The translations under genes and the position numbers were made by a program. The notes below the pieces were generated by a model. The model made no database searches. It saw only the letters and a list, made by a program, of their open reading frames with translations, and was not told where the DNA came from. DNA of 64,000 bases from an uncultured Dokdonia sp. (GTDB lineage: Bacteria; Bacteroidota; Bacteroidia; Flavobacteriales; Flavobacteriaceae), in NCBI RefSeq assembly GCF_937910895.1, contig NZ_CALEMI010000040.1, positions 40,520-104,519 on the forward strand. The letters run 5' to 3'. This document shows, one piece after another, positions 28,046 through 37,375 of the stretch (the first letter of the stretch is position 1; every line of letters starts with the position of its first letter).

Positions 28046-28516
28046 ATGAAAGAAACGATAGAAAAATTCTATACTGCTTTTGCCGCAAAAGATCCCGAAG
28101 GAATGGTCGCTTGCTATCATAAAGATATCCATTTTGAAGACCCAGCTTTTGGTGTTCTTAAAGGAGAACAGGCGGGAAGTATGTGGCGTATGCTATGTAA
28201 TTCTCAAAAAGAAAAAGAATTTTGTGTTACGTTTTCTGATATTACGTACACGGAAGGAAAAGGGACTGCGCATTGGGAGGCACAGTATGAATTTAGTGCC
28301 ACTGGAAGAAAAGTACATAATAAAATAAATGCTTTCTTTGAATTTGAAGATGGAAAAATCATCAAACATATTGACTCTTTTAGCCTTCGGAGGTGGGCGA
28401 GTCAAGCTATGGGAATTAAGGGTTTTTTAATAGGAGGCACTCGCTTTTTCAAGAACAAACTTCAAGAAAAAACGAAGCATGCACTAGCTGCTTATATGGC
28501 AAAACAAAATAGCTAG
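28046..28516 (+). CDS. SnoaL-like / NTF2-fold family protein
   Basis: 156 aa from the ATG at 28046, preceded by an AT-rich stretch. The first helix IEKFYTAFAAKDPEGMVACY followed by FEDPAFGVLKG and the late FEFEDGKIIKHIDSF strand are characteristic of the NTF2-like/SnoaL fold, a cone-shaped pocket used by isomerases and cyclases or as a binding protein. A longer frame from 27872 adds 58 residues of unlikely composition and I reject it. Function unknown; single-gene unit ending in a perfect hairpin. Confidence 0.8.
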   Translation: MKETIEKFYTAFAAKDPEGMVACYHKDIHFEDPAFGVLKGEQAGSMWRMLCNSQKEKEFCVTFSDITYTEGKGTAHWEAQYEFSATGRKVHNKINAFFEFEDGKIIKHIDSFSLRRWASQAMGIKGFLIGGTRFFKNKLQEKTKHALAAYMAKQNS

Positions 28517-28541
28517 TCGGCGATTGACTAGCTATTTCTTC
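28507..28541 (+). terminator. Terminator of the SnoaL-like gene
   Basis: Perfect 12-bp stem AAATAGCTAGTC / GACTAGCTATTT with a 7-nt loop; it includes the stop codon and is followed by a short T-rich tail. Confidence 0.75.
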
Positions 28542-28556
28542 ATATTATACTCTATA

Positions 28557-28572
28557 CGCTTTCGCGAAAGCG
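28557..28572. repeat. GCTTTCGCGAAAGC palindrome, copy 10 (intergenic)
   Basis: Perfect 16-bp CGCTTTCGCGAAAGCG, 6 bp beyond the guaB stop; may double as its terminator stem though no T run follows. Confidence 0.85.
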
Positions 28573-28578
28573 AACTCT

Positions 28579-30051
28579 TTATCTACTATAATTAGGTGAT
28601 TCTTTGGTGATGGTTACATCGTGAGGATGGCTTTCATTAATACCACTTGCGGTAATCTTTACAAAACGACCATTCTCTTTTAAAGCATCTATAGTTCCTG
28701 CGCCACAATAGCCCATACCTGCTCTGAGTCCTCCTACAAACTGATGGATACTTTCATTAAGCTCCCCTTTATAAGGTACACGACCTACAATTCCTTCTGG
28801 AACTAATTTTTTGATATCATCTTCTACGTCTTGGAAATAACGATCTTTTGATCCTTGTCTCATTGCTTCTACAGATCCCATGCCTCGGTACGACTTAAAT
28901 TTACGCCCTTCATAGATAATGGTTTCTCCTGGAGATTCTTTAGTTCCTGCTAGTAATGATCCTAACATCACACAATCGGCTCCTGCGGCGATAGCCTTCG
29001 GAATATCTCCAGTATATCGTATCCCGCCATCGGCTATGACAGGTACGCCAGATCCTTTGATGGCTGCTGCACATTCTAATACTGCAGAAAACTGAGGAAA
29101 CCCAACTCCAGCTACTACGCGTGTGGTACAGATAGATCCTGGGCCTATTCCTACTTTTACAGCATCGGCACCAGCTTCTACTAGATATTTAGCTGCTTCA
29201 GCAGTGGCAATATTTCCTACGACACAATCCAAGTTTGGATACAAAGCCTTTACCGCTTTAAGGACAGAAACTACCCCTTTTGTATGTCCGTGCGCTGTAT
29301 CAATCACAATAGCATCTACACCCGCTTTTACTAAAGCTCCTGCACGCTCTACAGCATCTGCAGTGACACCTATCGCAGCAGCGACACGTAAACGTCCATA
29401 AGAATCTTTATTGGCGTTTGGTTTTAGCGTAAGCTTTGTAATATCTCTAAAGGTGATCAAACCTACTAAGGTATTATCATCTGTGACAACCGGTAACTTT
29501 TCTATTTTATGATCTTGTAAAATTTCTTCTGCTTGTGCTAGTGAAGTACCTTCTTCTGCAGTGACTAGGTTTTCAGAAGTCATTACTTCTGAGACTGGAC
29601 GTTCGTTATCTTTCTCAAAACGGAGATCTCTATTGGTCACAATCCCTAAGAGTTTTCCCGCATCATCTACAATAGGAATTCCTCCAATACTATGCTCACG
29701 CATTGCATTTTTTGCATCTGATACAATAGAGCTTAAAGGCAACGTCACAGGGTCTATAATCATCCCACTTTCGGCACGTTTTACTTTACGTACTTTCATA
29801 GCTTGTTCCTCTATCGTCATGTTTTTATGAAGTACGCCTATACCGCCTTCTTGAGCAATAGCAATCGCCATACGACTTTCTGTCACCGTATCCATCGCCG
29901 CAGATATGATAGGTACATTCAGGGTAATATTTCTAGTAAATTTTGATTGTATACTTACTTCTCTTGGGAGTACTTCAGAAAAGGCTGGAACTAGAAGTAC
30001 GTCATCATACGTGAGACCTTCTCCTAAGATTTTATTCTCGTGTGCAGTCAT
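28579..30051 (-). CDS. guaB: Inosine-5'-monophosphate dehydrogenase
   Basis: Converts IMP to XMP with NAD+, the rate-limiting step of GMP synthesis. 490 aa. The barrel start [17 protein letters not shown], two CBS domains inserted at about residues 95-205 ([20 protein letters not shown] and [19 protein letters not shown]), the catalytic Cys loop GPGSICTTR, and the flap RGMGSVEAM are all present. Single gene flanked on both sides by palindrome copies. Confidence 0.97.
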   Translation of the reverse strand: MTAHENKILGEGLTYDDVLLVPAFSEVLPREVSIQSKFTRNITLNVPIISAAMDTVTESRMAIAIAQEGGIGVLHKNMTIEEQAMKVRKVKRAESGMIIDPVTLPLSSIVSDAKNAMREHSIGGIPIVDDAGKLLGIVTNRDLRFEKDNERPVSEVMTSENLVTAEEGTSLAQAEEILQDHKIEKLPVVTDDNTLVGLITFRDITKLTLKPNANKDSYGRLRVAAAIGVTADAVERAGALVKAGVDAIVIDTAHGHTKGVVSVLKAVKALYPNLDCVVGNIATAEAAKYLVEAGADAVKVGIGPGSICTTRVVAGVGFPQFSAVLECAAAIKGSGVPVIADGGIRYTGDIPKAIAAGADCVMLGSLLAGTKESPGETIIYEGRKFKSYRGMGSVEAMRQGSKDRYFQDVEDDIKKLVPEGIVGRVPYKGELNESIHQFVGGLRAGMGYCGAGTIDALKENGRFVKITASGINESHPHDVTITKESPNYSR

Positions 30052-30096
30052 TGCAATTATGTTTTATATTTCGCTACAACTACTTATTCAGTGTAT

Positions 30097-30110
30097 GCTT
30101 TCGCGAAAGC
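30097..30110. repeat. GCTTTCGCGAAAGC palindrome, copy 11 (guaB upstream region)
   Basis: Exact 14-bp copy between the guaB start and its likely promoter, so it would lie in the 5' untranslated leader. Confidence 0.85.
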
Positions 30111-30155
30111 GTAAAGACTAAGAATAGTCATTACTAGTTAACATTTAATTGCGTG

Positions 30156-30163
30156 CAAAGATA
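30156..30163 (-). promoter_or_regulatory. Likely -7 element of guaB
   Basis: Minus-strand TATCTTTG, matching TAnnTTTG exactly, about 105 bp before the start. If correct, the mRNA leader contains palindrome copy 11 as a hairpin. Confidence 0.5.
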
Positions 30164-30195
30164 CTAATAAAAAGGAGACTTCTTACACGGTAAAC

Positions 30196-30657
30196 TTAAT
30201 TCTTACGCGGTGACAATCCTTTGGGCACATACACCATTTCTTCATCATATAAACTGATGTAGAAAATGAAAGGTTCTTTTAATCCTTCATAGGTAAGTTG
30301 ATACTTATCTAGCAAAGCTATTCCGCCTAATTGCGCATTTTCACTCTCATAACCGCAGCAACTTCCTAATCTTACAAAGCGCACGGTCTCTCCATCAGGA
30401 CCTGCTAGTGACGCAAAATAACGTCTTTGATTGCTCGCACCACTTGAAAATCCACCTCCTATCATGATGGGATTTTTCTCAGAATATCCATAAGTTGCGT
30501 CCTCAGAGACTTCTGTAATGTCTAAAAAGGGTTCAATATTTTCACTCGAAAACATAGGTAATTCTCCGTTTACGTAGGTGGTAGATCCCACTTTGTTGGA
30601 TGATCCGCAACTAAGACAACCTATTGCCACACATAAAATAAGTACTGCTTTTTTCAT
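30196..30657 (-). CDS. Conserved hypothetical lipoprotein
   Basis: 153 aa, lipoprotein signal (IGCLSCGSS, C17). The core TYGYSEKNPIMIGGGF, followed by RRYFASLAGPDGETV and GSCCGYES, recurs in small Bacteroidetes lipoproteins, some of which carry an old and doubtful aldolase name in databases; nothing here suggests an aldolase. A Cys-Cys pair in LGSCCGYE is notable. Function unknown. Confidence 0.75.
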   Translation of the reverse strand: MKKAVLILCVAIGCLSCGSSNKVGSTTYVNGELPMFSSENIEPFLDITEVSEDATYGYSEKNPIMIGGGFSSGASNQRRYFASLAGPDGETVRFVRLGSCCGYESENAQLGGIALLDKYQLTYEGLKEPFIFYISLYDEEMVYVPKGLSPRKN

Positions 30658-30745
30658 TCTTTTTGATTTTTGTTTGCATCAAAACTATTAAAACAAATCA
30701 TATTCTAATACTTTAAATGAGGGAATAGTCATTTTGAATGAGGGA

Positions 30746-30821
30746 ACGAAATACGAAATACGAAATACGAAATACGAAATACGAAATACGAAATACGAAA
30801 TACGAAATACGAAATACGAAA
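30746..30821. repeat. 7-bp tandem array, ACGAAAT x about 10.9
   Basis: Ten perfect copies of ACGAAAT plus a partial one, about 90-165 bp upstream of the lipoprotein start at 30657. Related arrays are at 48234 and 62664. Confidence 0.92.
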
Positions 30822-30935
30822 ATTAAAAAATCGACCGAGGAAATACTATTTTCAGTTAATTTTTTCTTATCAGTTTTCACCACTGCACTAAAATCTATGG
30901 ATGTATGCTGAATCACAAATCTTTAAAATGTTATG

Positions 30936-30953
30936 TTGCTTTCGCGAAAGCAA
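30936..30953. repeat. GCTTTCGCGAAAGC palindrome, copy 12 (intergenic)
   Basis: Perfect 18-bp TTGCTTTCGCGAAAGCAA. Confidence 0.85.
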
Positions 30954-30990
30954 AAAAAGGACAAAACAAGAATAACGAAAATTTTAAAAC

Positions 30991-31026
30991 AATTGACTGA
31001 GTAAATACTTTTTCAGTCAATTTTTT
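30991..31026 (-). terminator. Hairpin downstream of the TonB receptor gene
   Basis: Stem AATTGACTG / CAGTCAATT with a 14-nt loop; on the minus strand it is followed by GTTTTAAAATTTT, so it can end the iron-uptake operon transcript. Confidence 0.6.
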
Positions 31027-31039
31027 ATTGCTGTTGTTT

Positions 31040-33478
31040 TTACAACTTAAACTGCAAGGTCGTATAAAAAGCTAAAGGTTCTGCTGGAATAATACCTGGA
31101 CCAGGATATCCCGTGGCTCTTCTGGTAAAATAGGATTCGTCGAGTGCATTATTAAGTCCAGCTTCTAGTTTCCAACGCTTATAGGTATAGGCCGCCGAAA
31201 TATCTAAAATCCCATAGGAAGGAATACTCCCTTCAATCCCTCGTTGATTATCATTGACATCTTGTGCTGCGTTGGTTGCATCTGTAAATTGCTCTGTCAG
31301 ATACGTATATTGAATACTTGCTGTTAAGTTCTTATACCCAAAATTCACACCTGTTTTTAAATTGACATCAGGAATAAACTCTACTTGATTACCTTCTACA
31401 CCTATTTCTTCTGAGCTTATATATTCTGATTCTGTCAGCGCTAGATTGACAAATACACTTAGTTTGATATTTTCTTTTTCTTCAAAAAAAGTATTTCTCA
31501 AATTCCAATCTCCGAAGAATTCAAGACCGTAGATAAATGCATCTCCTATATTTCCTCTTCGTCTTTTTAGACTCCCGTCTGTGTCTTCAAATAAAACTTC
31601 TCCCAATCGGGCATCATAACGTACGCCAAACAGACTCATATCATACGAGAGTTTATTATCTAAACGTCCTCTGGCTCCGATATCAATTGTAAAACCTTCT
31701 TCGTCGGTGATATTTTCATCAATCACAAAGGAAGGATTCACCACACGGATATCATTAAAGGTCACCGAACGGTAGTTCTGACTTATGTTTCCATACAGCT
31801 CTACGGCTCTTTGGAATCTATAGGTAATGCCTGTACCGAGCAATACGAAGTCTCTTTCAAAAGTTCTGTTGTCAGGTACATCTTCATTTAGTAAAGGATT
31901 TCCAGCCAGATCTAATACGATGTTTTTAAAGCTACCTTCACTTTCGGTTTTTATGTATTCAAAACGAAATCCAGGGGTAACACTCAGTCTATCTGTAATA
32001 TTAAAAATGTTTTCTCCAAAAACGGCTAAGTTCCTATTTGGAAAATCAAATTGTGCCTGACGTTCATAATTAGGAAATTGATCATCTGCAAAAGAAAAGT
32101 CAGCATCACCAGCTGTGGTGCCAGGTCCTTGTCGCTGATTATTATTCGCATCATAATATTTTGATCCGACTAAAAGAACCGCATTTTGATTTCCGATATC
32201 ATAACGTGTAAGTAATCGTGCCTCGGCACCCCAGTTTGTAAAATTATCCACCAATACTTCTCTAGGTTCTTCCAAATCGTCTGGTTGCGAAACCCGGTTG
32301 GTACGAAAACCAACAGCGCTTCTGGTCGCATCCAATCCGAAAAGATTCAAACTAAAATTGGTCTTCTGACTAAATGTATGATGGAGTCGTACTGAATATA
32401 CTTTCCAATCAATATCAAACCAATTACGATCTCTGTTGCTAAAATCAGGATCTTCTAAAAATTGTGCATCGGTCAATCCACCTGCTTGTTTGGCTAGGTA
32501 ATTAAATAAGGTAAGTTCTCCTGTAATGGTGGTTTTCTCACTGAGTTTATACCCAAGATGCGCAAAATAATTTCGGCTATTGAATTGGGAATTTGATCGA
32601 AACCCGTCGCCTTCTTTATAATTAAAATACGTGTAGTAACTAAATTTCCCAACGGTTCCGCTCAAACTATTAAAGGAAGTGCGTAATCCAAACGAACCTA
32701 CGGTTTGTCTTGAGATCAGTTCTATGTGCTTATCTGGATTTGGTTTTTTAAACTTGAAATTAATCAGTCCGCCAAACTGTGTTCCATATTGTAACGATGC
32801 GGCGCCACGTACCACTTGGATCTCGCTTAAGGCTTCGGCGGGTGGCGTGTAATAACTTTCAGGATATCCTAACACATCGGCACTGATATCATAATTATTC
32901 TGACGAATATTAAAATTTGCTGATCGATTCGGGTCTAATCCTCTTCCTCCAATATTCAGCTGTAAACCTGCATCACCATTCTCATAAATATTCAATCCAA
33001 CCACTTGACTATAGATTTGCCGAGGTGCATTTGCCGCCAAGTTTCCTGTGATTTGATCTATGAGTACAACTTCACTTTTCTTCCCTGCATAAATAGCAGT
33101 TCCTTCTACTTTTCTAAGGGATCTTAAAGCAAATATTTTCTCTTTACGCGTACTTAAAACGACTTCAGATAAAGATTCTCCCAAAGGTAGTAAACTGTAG
33201 TTTTTTTGAACATTTTCTTGAATGGTAATAAGTTCTTCTACTAATTCATAAGACAATCCAAATACCGTAAGTACGTACGTTCCTTCTTTTACATTTTCAA
33301 AAACATACCCACCTTGAGCATCTGTTTTTGTGACTTTATCAGCGCCTTGCAAATAGATTTCTACATCAGATAATGGCGTGTTGGCTTCATCTGTAATGAT
33401 ACCAGAAAGCGTGTATTGTGCGTGTGCGCAAAGTGATATAAATGCAAAAAATACTAAACTATAAACCTTTAATTTCAT
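31040..33478 (-). CDS. TonB-dependent outer membrane receptor (FecA-like)
   Basis: About 812 aa from the ATG at 33478 (MKLKVYSLVFFAFISLCAHAQ signal). The N-terminal YTLSGIITDEANTPLSDVEI is a carboxypeptidase-regulatory-like domain (residues about 20-100). The plug follows (EVVLIDQITGNLAANAPRQI, GLNIYENGDAGLQLNIGGRG, IQVVRGAASLQYGTQFGGLI), then a 22-strand-type barrel ending in ...LAFYTTLQFKL with terminal aromatic/hydrophobic residues. Plug and barrel resemble iron(III)-dicitrate-type receptors. It is the last gene of an operon with imelysin, which supports iron or haem uptake. Start overlaps the HTTM gene end by 20 bp. Confidence 0.88.
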   Translation of the reverse strand: MKLKVYSLVFFAFISLCAHAQYTLSGIITDEANTPLSDVEIYLQGADKVTKTDAQGGYVFENVKEGTYVLTVFGLSYELVEELITIQENVQKNYSLLPLGESLSEVVLSTRKEKIFALRSLRKVEGTAIYAGKKSEVVLIDQITGNLAANAPRQIYSQVVGLNIYENGDAGLQLNIGGRGLDPNRSANFNIRQNNYDISADVLGYPESYYTPPAEALSEIQVVRGAASLQYGTQFGGLINFKFKKPNPDKHIELISRQTVGSFGLRTSFNSLSGTVGKFSYYTYFNYKEGDGFRSNSQFNSRNYFAHLGYKLSEKTTITGELTLFNYLAKQAGGLTDAQFLEDPDFSNRDRNWFDIDWKVYSVRLHHTFSQKTNFSLNLFGLDATRSAVGFRTNRVSQPDDLEEPREVLVDNFTNWGAEARLLTRYDIGNQNAVLLVGSKYYDANNNQRQGPGTTAGDADFSFADDQFPNYERQAQFDFPNRNLAVFGENIFNITDRLSVTPGFRFEYIKTESEGSFKNIVLDLAGNPLLNEDVPDNRTFERDFVLLGTGITYRFQRAVELYGNISQNYRSVTFNDIRVVNPSFVIDENITDEEGFTIDIGARGRLDNKLSYDMSLFGVRYDARLGEVLFEDTDGSLKRRRGNIGDAFIYGLEFFGDWNLRNTFFEEKENIKLSVFVNLALTESEYISSEEIGVEGNQVEFIPDVNLKTGVNFGYKNLTASIQYTYLTEQFTDATNAAQDVNDNQRGIEGSIPSYGILDISAAYTYKRWKLEAGLNNALDESYFTRRATGYPGPGIIPAEPLAFYTTLQFKL

Positions 33479-34865
33479 CGTTGAAGGGTTTGATCCAATG
33501 TTTGTGTGTGAATGATTCTTTGATTTCGGCAAGATTTACTGCTGGATCAATATACGTAGTACTTAGCCGCCCGTTAAGCGCTACATACGATTCTACGTAG
33601 ACCTCAACATTTTGATGTCCTTGTGCTGTAAAATGATCACGCAAATAGTGTGCATATTCCAATATAAAATCGGGTTGAAAACTCATTTGCTTTTCTTGTA
33701 GCGGTGTTAGAAAATCGGCGTTATTTACATAAAAACGTTTGCCTGTGACTCCGTCTTTAATCTTAAATTGTGCATAGCCAGACTTTTCCATAAGCATCAC
33801 GCGCCATGAAAAACGATAGCCTTCTTCGGTCCAAAAAAGTTCGCCTGGATAGAGTGCGTATCGCCATGGCAATAGCAATTGTATACAAAAGAAAATCGCT
33901 ATAACAGCTAATGAAATTTTGTATTTTTTGATAGAAACGGGTTGCCAAATAGTGGTAGTTTCTAGTAATTGTTTGGGGTATTTTACCGCTTTCGCGAAAG
34001 CGTATATCACCTTTTTATGAAGACTTGCATCAAAAAATATAAACGCACTTACGATCATAATGTAAGGAAACATCCCAATGGGAAATAGCACGCGTGTTAA
34101 TATGTGGAAAATCACAACGGTCACAAAAGCAAAGGTACGGGTGGGTTTCCAAAGTAATAAAAACGGAATGAATAGATCATATCCAGCGCCTATCCAACTA
34201 AAGGCGTATTGCACCCATTCTTGACCTAACAAATCTCCAATCAATGGAATATCAAACTTAGAAGGCAACCAGATTTTAAGCGGCATGGCGTTGAGTAGCC
34301 AATCACTATTTAATTTGGCAAGACCTGCATATACATACACGATTCCCAACAATAATTTAATACTATCTAGAGTCCATCGGGGGATGTATTGTGTAGCCCT
34401 TTTGGATGCTTTTGAAGTACGCTTTCGCGAACCTACTTTGCCGGCAGACAGGAGCGTATCCAGCGAAAAATAATTCCCAGCTGGTAAAAAGATGAGTAAA
34501 AAACTAAGTATGGATATAAAATAGTAATGATTGAGATACATCGTTTTATCCATCAATTCTATATACGTAAAGCTCAAAAAGAAGGTAATCATTGCGAGAC
34601 GGTATTTCCATCCTAGCGTGATCATAATTGCGCTTGCTGCACAGATTCCAAATAATAAGTAAGTCCACTCACCCAAAGGACGTACCCAACTAAAGCCATA
34701 AAACGAAAAGTGAAAATCGGGAGCGATGTAAAATTTTTCAATCCATCCATAACTCCAAAATCGAAGGATACTGACAAACATTAACACACCGAAAAACACA
34801 CGAAAGACCGCTAAAGGAGCGGCCTCTGTGTGGCTATTCAAATATGTTTGTAGGTGTCTATTCAT
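33459..34865 (-). CDS. HTTM domain membrane protein (vitamin K carboxylase-like)
   Basis: 468 aa with several membrane segments (VFFGVLMFVSILRFWSYG, LLFGICAASAIMITLGW, FISILSFLLIFLPAGNYF, LLLGIVYVYAGLAKL, and more) and the YLNHYYF and AGLAKLNSDWL features of the HTTM family, related to vitamin-K-dependent gamma-glutamyl carboxylase. The C-terminal 150 residues are likely periplasmic. In Bacteroidetes, HTTM genes sit with imelysin genes in iron-regulated operons; the role is unknown. Two palindrome copies lie inside it, read as YAFAKAV and GSRKRTS. Confidence 0.83.
   Translation of the reverse strand: MNRHLQTYLNSHTEAAPLAVFRVFFGVLMFVSILRFWSYGWIEKFYIAPDFHFSFYGFSWVRPLGEWTYLLFGICAASAIMITLGWKYRLAMITFFLSFTYIELMDKTMYLNHYYFISILSFLLIFLPAGNYFSLDTLLSAGKVGSRKRTSKASKRATQYIPRWTLDSIKLLLGIVYVYAGLAKLNSDWLLNAMPLKIWLPSKFDIPLIGDLLGQEWVQYAFSWIGAGYDLFIPFLLLWKPTRTFAFVTVVIFHILTRVLFPIGMFPYIMIVSAFIFFDASLHKKVIYAFAKAVKYPKQLLETTTIWQPVSIKKYKISLAVIAIFFCIQLLLPWRYALYPGELFWTEEGYRFSWRVMLMEKSGYAQFKIKDGVTGKRFYVNNADFLTPLQEKQMSFQPDFILEYAHYLRDHFTAQGHQNVEVYVESYVALNGRLSTTYIDPAVNLAEIKESFTHKHWIKPFNDEIKGL
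33987..34002. repeat. Palindrome copy 13 (inside HTTM gene)
   Basis: Perfect CGCTTTCGCGAAAGCG read as YAFAKAV in a loop after a membrane segment. Confidence 0.85.
34421..34431. repeat. Palindrome copy 14, partial (inside HTTM gene)
   Basis: GCTTTCGCGAA, right arm lost; read in another frame as GSRKR. Confidence 0.65.
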
Positions 34866-34871
34866 GAGGGG

Positions 34872-35996
34872 TTAATCTCCGTCTGCATCTGCAAAATCAA
34901 TGCTGATGCTTAATGCGCTGACCATATCTACTTTTAATAAAGGAACGATACGCTGTACCTCATCATAGGCATTTAAAAAATTGGTAGGTGGATTGTTTTG
35001 TAGTTCTTGCTCAAAGTTCCCTAGTTCTTGTACGGACTGTCTCGCCGTGTTAAACTGACTGTTAATAATAGCACTTAAATCGGCACCGTCTTTTATCACA
35101 TTTAAGGCGTCGAGATAGGTGTTTAAACTTTCGCCTTGAGCGTTTCCATTATAAGCACGACCATTAAAGAAATCTTGGACAGCATCTAGTCCTACTAAAA
35201 AGAATTGTTTTGAAAGATTTCCAGCGTACAAGCCTTCTATATTTCCTGACTCTACAGATCCCGAGAATACACCACCTGGGATTCCCATTTTACCAGCTCT
35301 TAAATGTCGCTCATAATAAAAGATATAATCGTTTACTAAACGATCTAAAGAGGCTGTAGAAGAAGCGCCGTTGTTACTTACAAACGTATCTCTAAACCCG
35401 TTTTGCCATTCAGCTAGTACGGTCGCGGTAAGTGTTTGCATATCTGTGACAAGGTCTTGTAGATATTGTCTGTATTGTGCTCCTTGTCCTCCTGTGTATA
35501 TAGCAACAATGCTTGCATCATCAGAAGCAATTCCGTATAGCAGATAGTCTAATGCTGGAAAACCTTTGGCTGATCTGTTTGATGATAAATTGAGATCATA
35601 CGCACCGCTGGTGATATTGTCTTCTATCGTTGTTACGTTGGCTGGGAAGATATTTACGTTCAATCTCAATCCTACCGCTTCTGCAGGTCCAGTTTCAAAC
35701 ATAGACACCCGTTGCCACGTCGTGTAGGCATCTAACCAAGATGCTCTAAGCGTTTCAAGATTTGATTCGTTAGGTTGCGTTGTAAAAAGAATCGTACTGC
35801 TTTCTAAAGAGCTTAGTTTTGAAGTAAAATCAATATACCCAGGGATAATGATATTGTCTGCCCAGTTTTCTAATAAGGCTGTTCTATCAAAAGCAGAAGG
35901 TATAGGATCAGGTCCTTGATCATCTATTGTGCTATCATCACTTGAACAAGCGTATATAAATAATACCAATGTTAAAATTCCAACTATTTTTTTCAT
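34872..35996 (-). CDS. Imelysin family lipoprotein (iron-regulated)
   Basis: 374 aa, lipoprotein signal (LVLFIYACSSD, C17). Four-helix-bundle imelysin fold: ENWADNIIIPGYIDF opening helix, WLDAYTTWQRVSMFETGPAE, and GFPALDYLLYG, where the classical GxHxxE motif of imelysins is altered (Phe and Leu-Asp instead of His and Glu). Imelysin-like proteins bind iron or act with TonB receptors; peptidase activity is unlikely. Second gene of the operon, 22 bp after the DUF4856 gene and 6 bp before HTTM. Confidence 0.87.
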   Translation of the reverse strand: MKKIVGILTLVLFIYACSSDDSTIDDQGPDPIPSAFDRTALLENWADNIIIPGYIDFTSKLSSLESSTILFTTQPNESNLETLRASWLDAYTTWQRVSMFETGPAEAVGLRLNVNIFPANVTTIEDNITSGAYDLNLSSNRSAKGFPALDYLLYGIASDDASIVAIYTGGQGAQYRQYLQDLVTDMQTLTATVLAEWQNGFRDTFVSNNGASSTASLDRLVNDYIFYYERHLRAGKMGIPGGVFSGSVESGNIEGLYAGNLSKQFFLVGLDAVQDFFNGRAYNGNAQGESLNTYLDALNVIKDGADLSAIINSQFNTARQSVQELGNFEQELQNNPPTNFLNAYDEVQRIVPLLKVDMVSALSISIDFADADGD

Positions 35997-36018
35997 TTAT
36001 TTTTCTTTTTATTTTTAG

Positions 36019-37239
36019 TTAGCTTCCTGCTTGTGTCACTGTAAACGTGAAACGATTTGCAATGGTGCTTGACATCTCATTTAAGGTTGCCGGAGTGATA
36101 TCCCAGAATCCGTTACCAGCTGTCAACTGATCCATAAAACCTTGTACTTCTGTTGCTGAGAAATAGGGTGCATTGGTTTGCGGATTTCTAGTGAATTGTA
36201 AGCTGTAGATAAATCCGAATCCTTCTGATAGATCGTGGAAAGCAGTACCTAAATTATTAGTTTCGATTCCATTTTTTCCTTGTTGTAAATAATACACAGC
36301 ACGTATTCCTACTACTTCAGAAAGTAATTCTCTTAAAATAGCTGCTTGCTGATCTCTAACATCATAATCTTTGGCGACGATGGCAGCACGTCCTAATTTA
36401 AAGGCATTGAAAACGTCTTCTGCAATTCCTGCAAAGTCAGGATCACCTTCTACTCTTCCTATATATTTATTTAAGAAGTTATCGTCTAATCCTATGGTTG
36501 TATTTGGATTTGCTAAATCTGTAGCGGTTCCATATACATATCCATAAGCTTCATCCCACTTATGCTCCATATCTGTATATGCTTCCCCATCGACAACAAC
36601 ATCATTAGTATTATCGGCTATATTGGTTCCTGCGTCTAGAACAGCGGTTCCTAAGTAATTATTAAGTGCTTGATCTATCATTAAAGCACCGATGAGTCCT
36701 TTGTTCACGGCTTGATCGTACTCTAATCCTTTTGAGTTGATATATCGAGTGCTTCCGCCATCTGCTATTTGTCCAGCAACTCCAATAGAAGCTACGGTAT
36801 TTTCTGCTGGAAAAACTTCTGTGATTTGAGCTGAAATAAGATCTGCGAAATAGGTTTTGATTATTGCAGATGCAGCGCTATTCGTACTAAAATAATCCTG
36901 AGAAGCAGCTACCTTCGCTCGTATGTTTTTTGTAGAATTATTAAGTGCATCACTCTCAAAAGGTGAGTTCTCATTCGCATACATATTTAACAGCAATTCT
37001 TCAGTTGCTGTATCAAAATCTCTCATAGAGGAGATCAATGCTTCTCCCATCAGAATACGAGTGGTTTGTCCTGAAAAATTTACTGTAGACACCCCTTCTC
37101 TTTCAAAAGAATAGGTTGTAGGAACTTCTATCGTTACTTGTGAACCTGGTGGATCTATGATAGCTCCATCGTCATCATTACTACACGAAGTAAATGCTAA
37201 TATTGCAATGGATAAGGTAGAAAATAGGATTTTTTTCAT
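36019..37239 (-). CDS. DUF4856 domain lipoprotein
   Basis: 406 aa, lipoprotein signal (ILAFTSCSNDDD, C19). Recognisable DUF4856 features are PTTYSFEREGVSTVNFSGQT near the mature N-terminus, the YINSKGLEYDQAVNKGLIGA helix, the AYTDMEHKWDEAYGYVYG segment, and a C-terminal LSEGFGFIYSLQFTR. The repeating helices resemble imelysin, with which this family is regularly paired. First gene of the four-gene iron operon, preceded by a strong promoter and a palindrome. Confidence 0.88.
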   Translation of the reverse strand: MKKILFSTLSIAILAFTSCSNDDDGAIIDPPGSQVTIEVPTTYSFEREGVSTVNFSGQTTRILMGEALISSMRDFDTATEELLLNMYANENSPFESDALNNSTKNIRAKVAASQDYFSTNSAASAIIKTYFADLISAQITEVFPAENTVASIGVAGQIADGGSTRYINSKGLEYDQAVNKGLIGALMIDQALNNYLGTAVLDAGTNIADNTNDVVVDGEAYTDMEHKWDEAYGYVYGTATDLANPNTTIGLDDNFLNKYIGRVEGDPDFAGIAEDVFNAFKLGRAAIVAKDYDVRDQQAAILRELLSEVVGIRAVYYLQQGKNGIETNNLGTAFHDLSEGFGFIYSLQFTRNPQTNAPYFSATEVQGFMDQLTAGNGFWDITPATLNEMSSTIANRFTFTVTQAGS

Positions 37240-37281
37240 GTTTATTTAGACTTAATATAAATAGTTTTTTGTTTTCGATGA

Positions 37282-37312
37282 CAAAAATAATACAGAGAAT
37301 TGATTCTGCAAA
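37282..37312 (-). promoter_or_regulatory. Promoter of the DUF4856-imelysin-HTTM-TonB operon
   Basis: Minus strand: -33 TTTG at 37312-37309, a 19-bp spacer, -7 TATTTTTG at 37289-37282; a full match to the Bacteroidetes housekeeping consensus. It lies about 43 bp before the start codon. Confidence 0.75.
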
Positions 37313-37314
37313 GT

Positions 37315-37337
37315 TTATTTAGATTAAATTTAAATAA
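37315..37337. promoter_or_regulatory. 23-bp palindrome next to the iron-operon promoter (candidate operator)
   Basis: TTATTTAGATT-A-AATTTAAATAA: 10 of 11 base pairs match around a single central A. It ends 2 bp upstream of the -33 element. Position and operon content suggest an iron-responsive regulator site; the regulator is not identified. Confidence 0.5.
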
Positions 37338-37375
37338 GATATATTATCTTTTAGTTATGAGATGTTTAAATTAAG

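Larger units (their letters stand above)
30658..31039. other. Intergenic region rich in repeats
   Basis: 382 bp without a gene. In order: a possible minus-strand TAGTTTTG element (30680-30687), a 7-bp tandem array, a degenerate hairpin (about 30825-30865), palindrome copy 12, and a second better-preserved hairpin (30991-31022) similar to the first. The two hairpins with a shared TAAATACT loop look like a small duplication. Confidence 0.7.

Noticed and set aside
30746..30821. CRISPR array
   Set aside because: The units are 7 bp in direct tandem with no spacers and no cas genes nearby.
30713..30916. Open frame on the minus strand encoding repeated FVFRISY
   Set aside because: It is simply the 7-bp tandem array read through; no start signal or homologue-like sequence.
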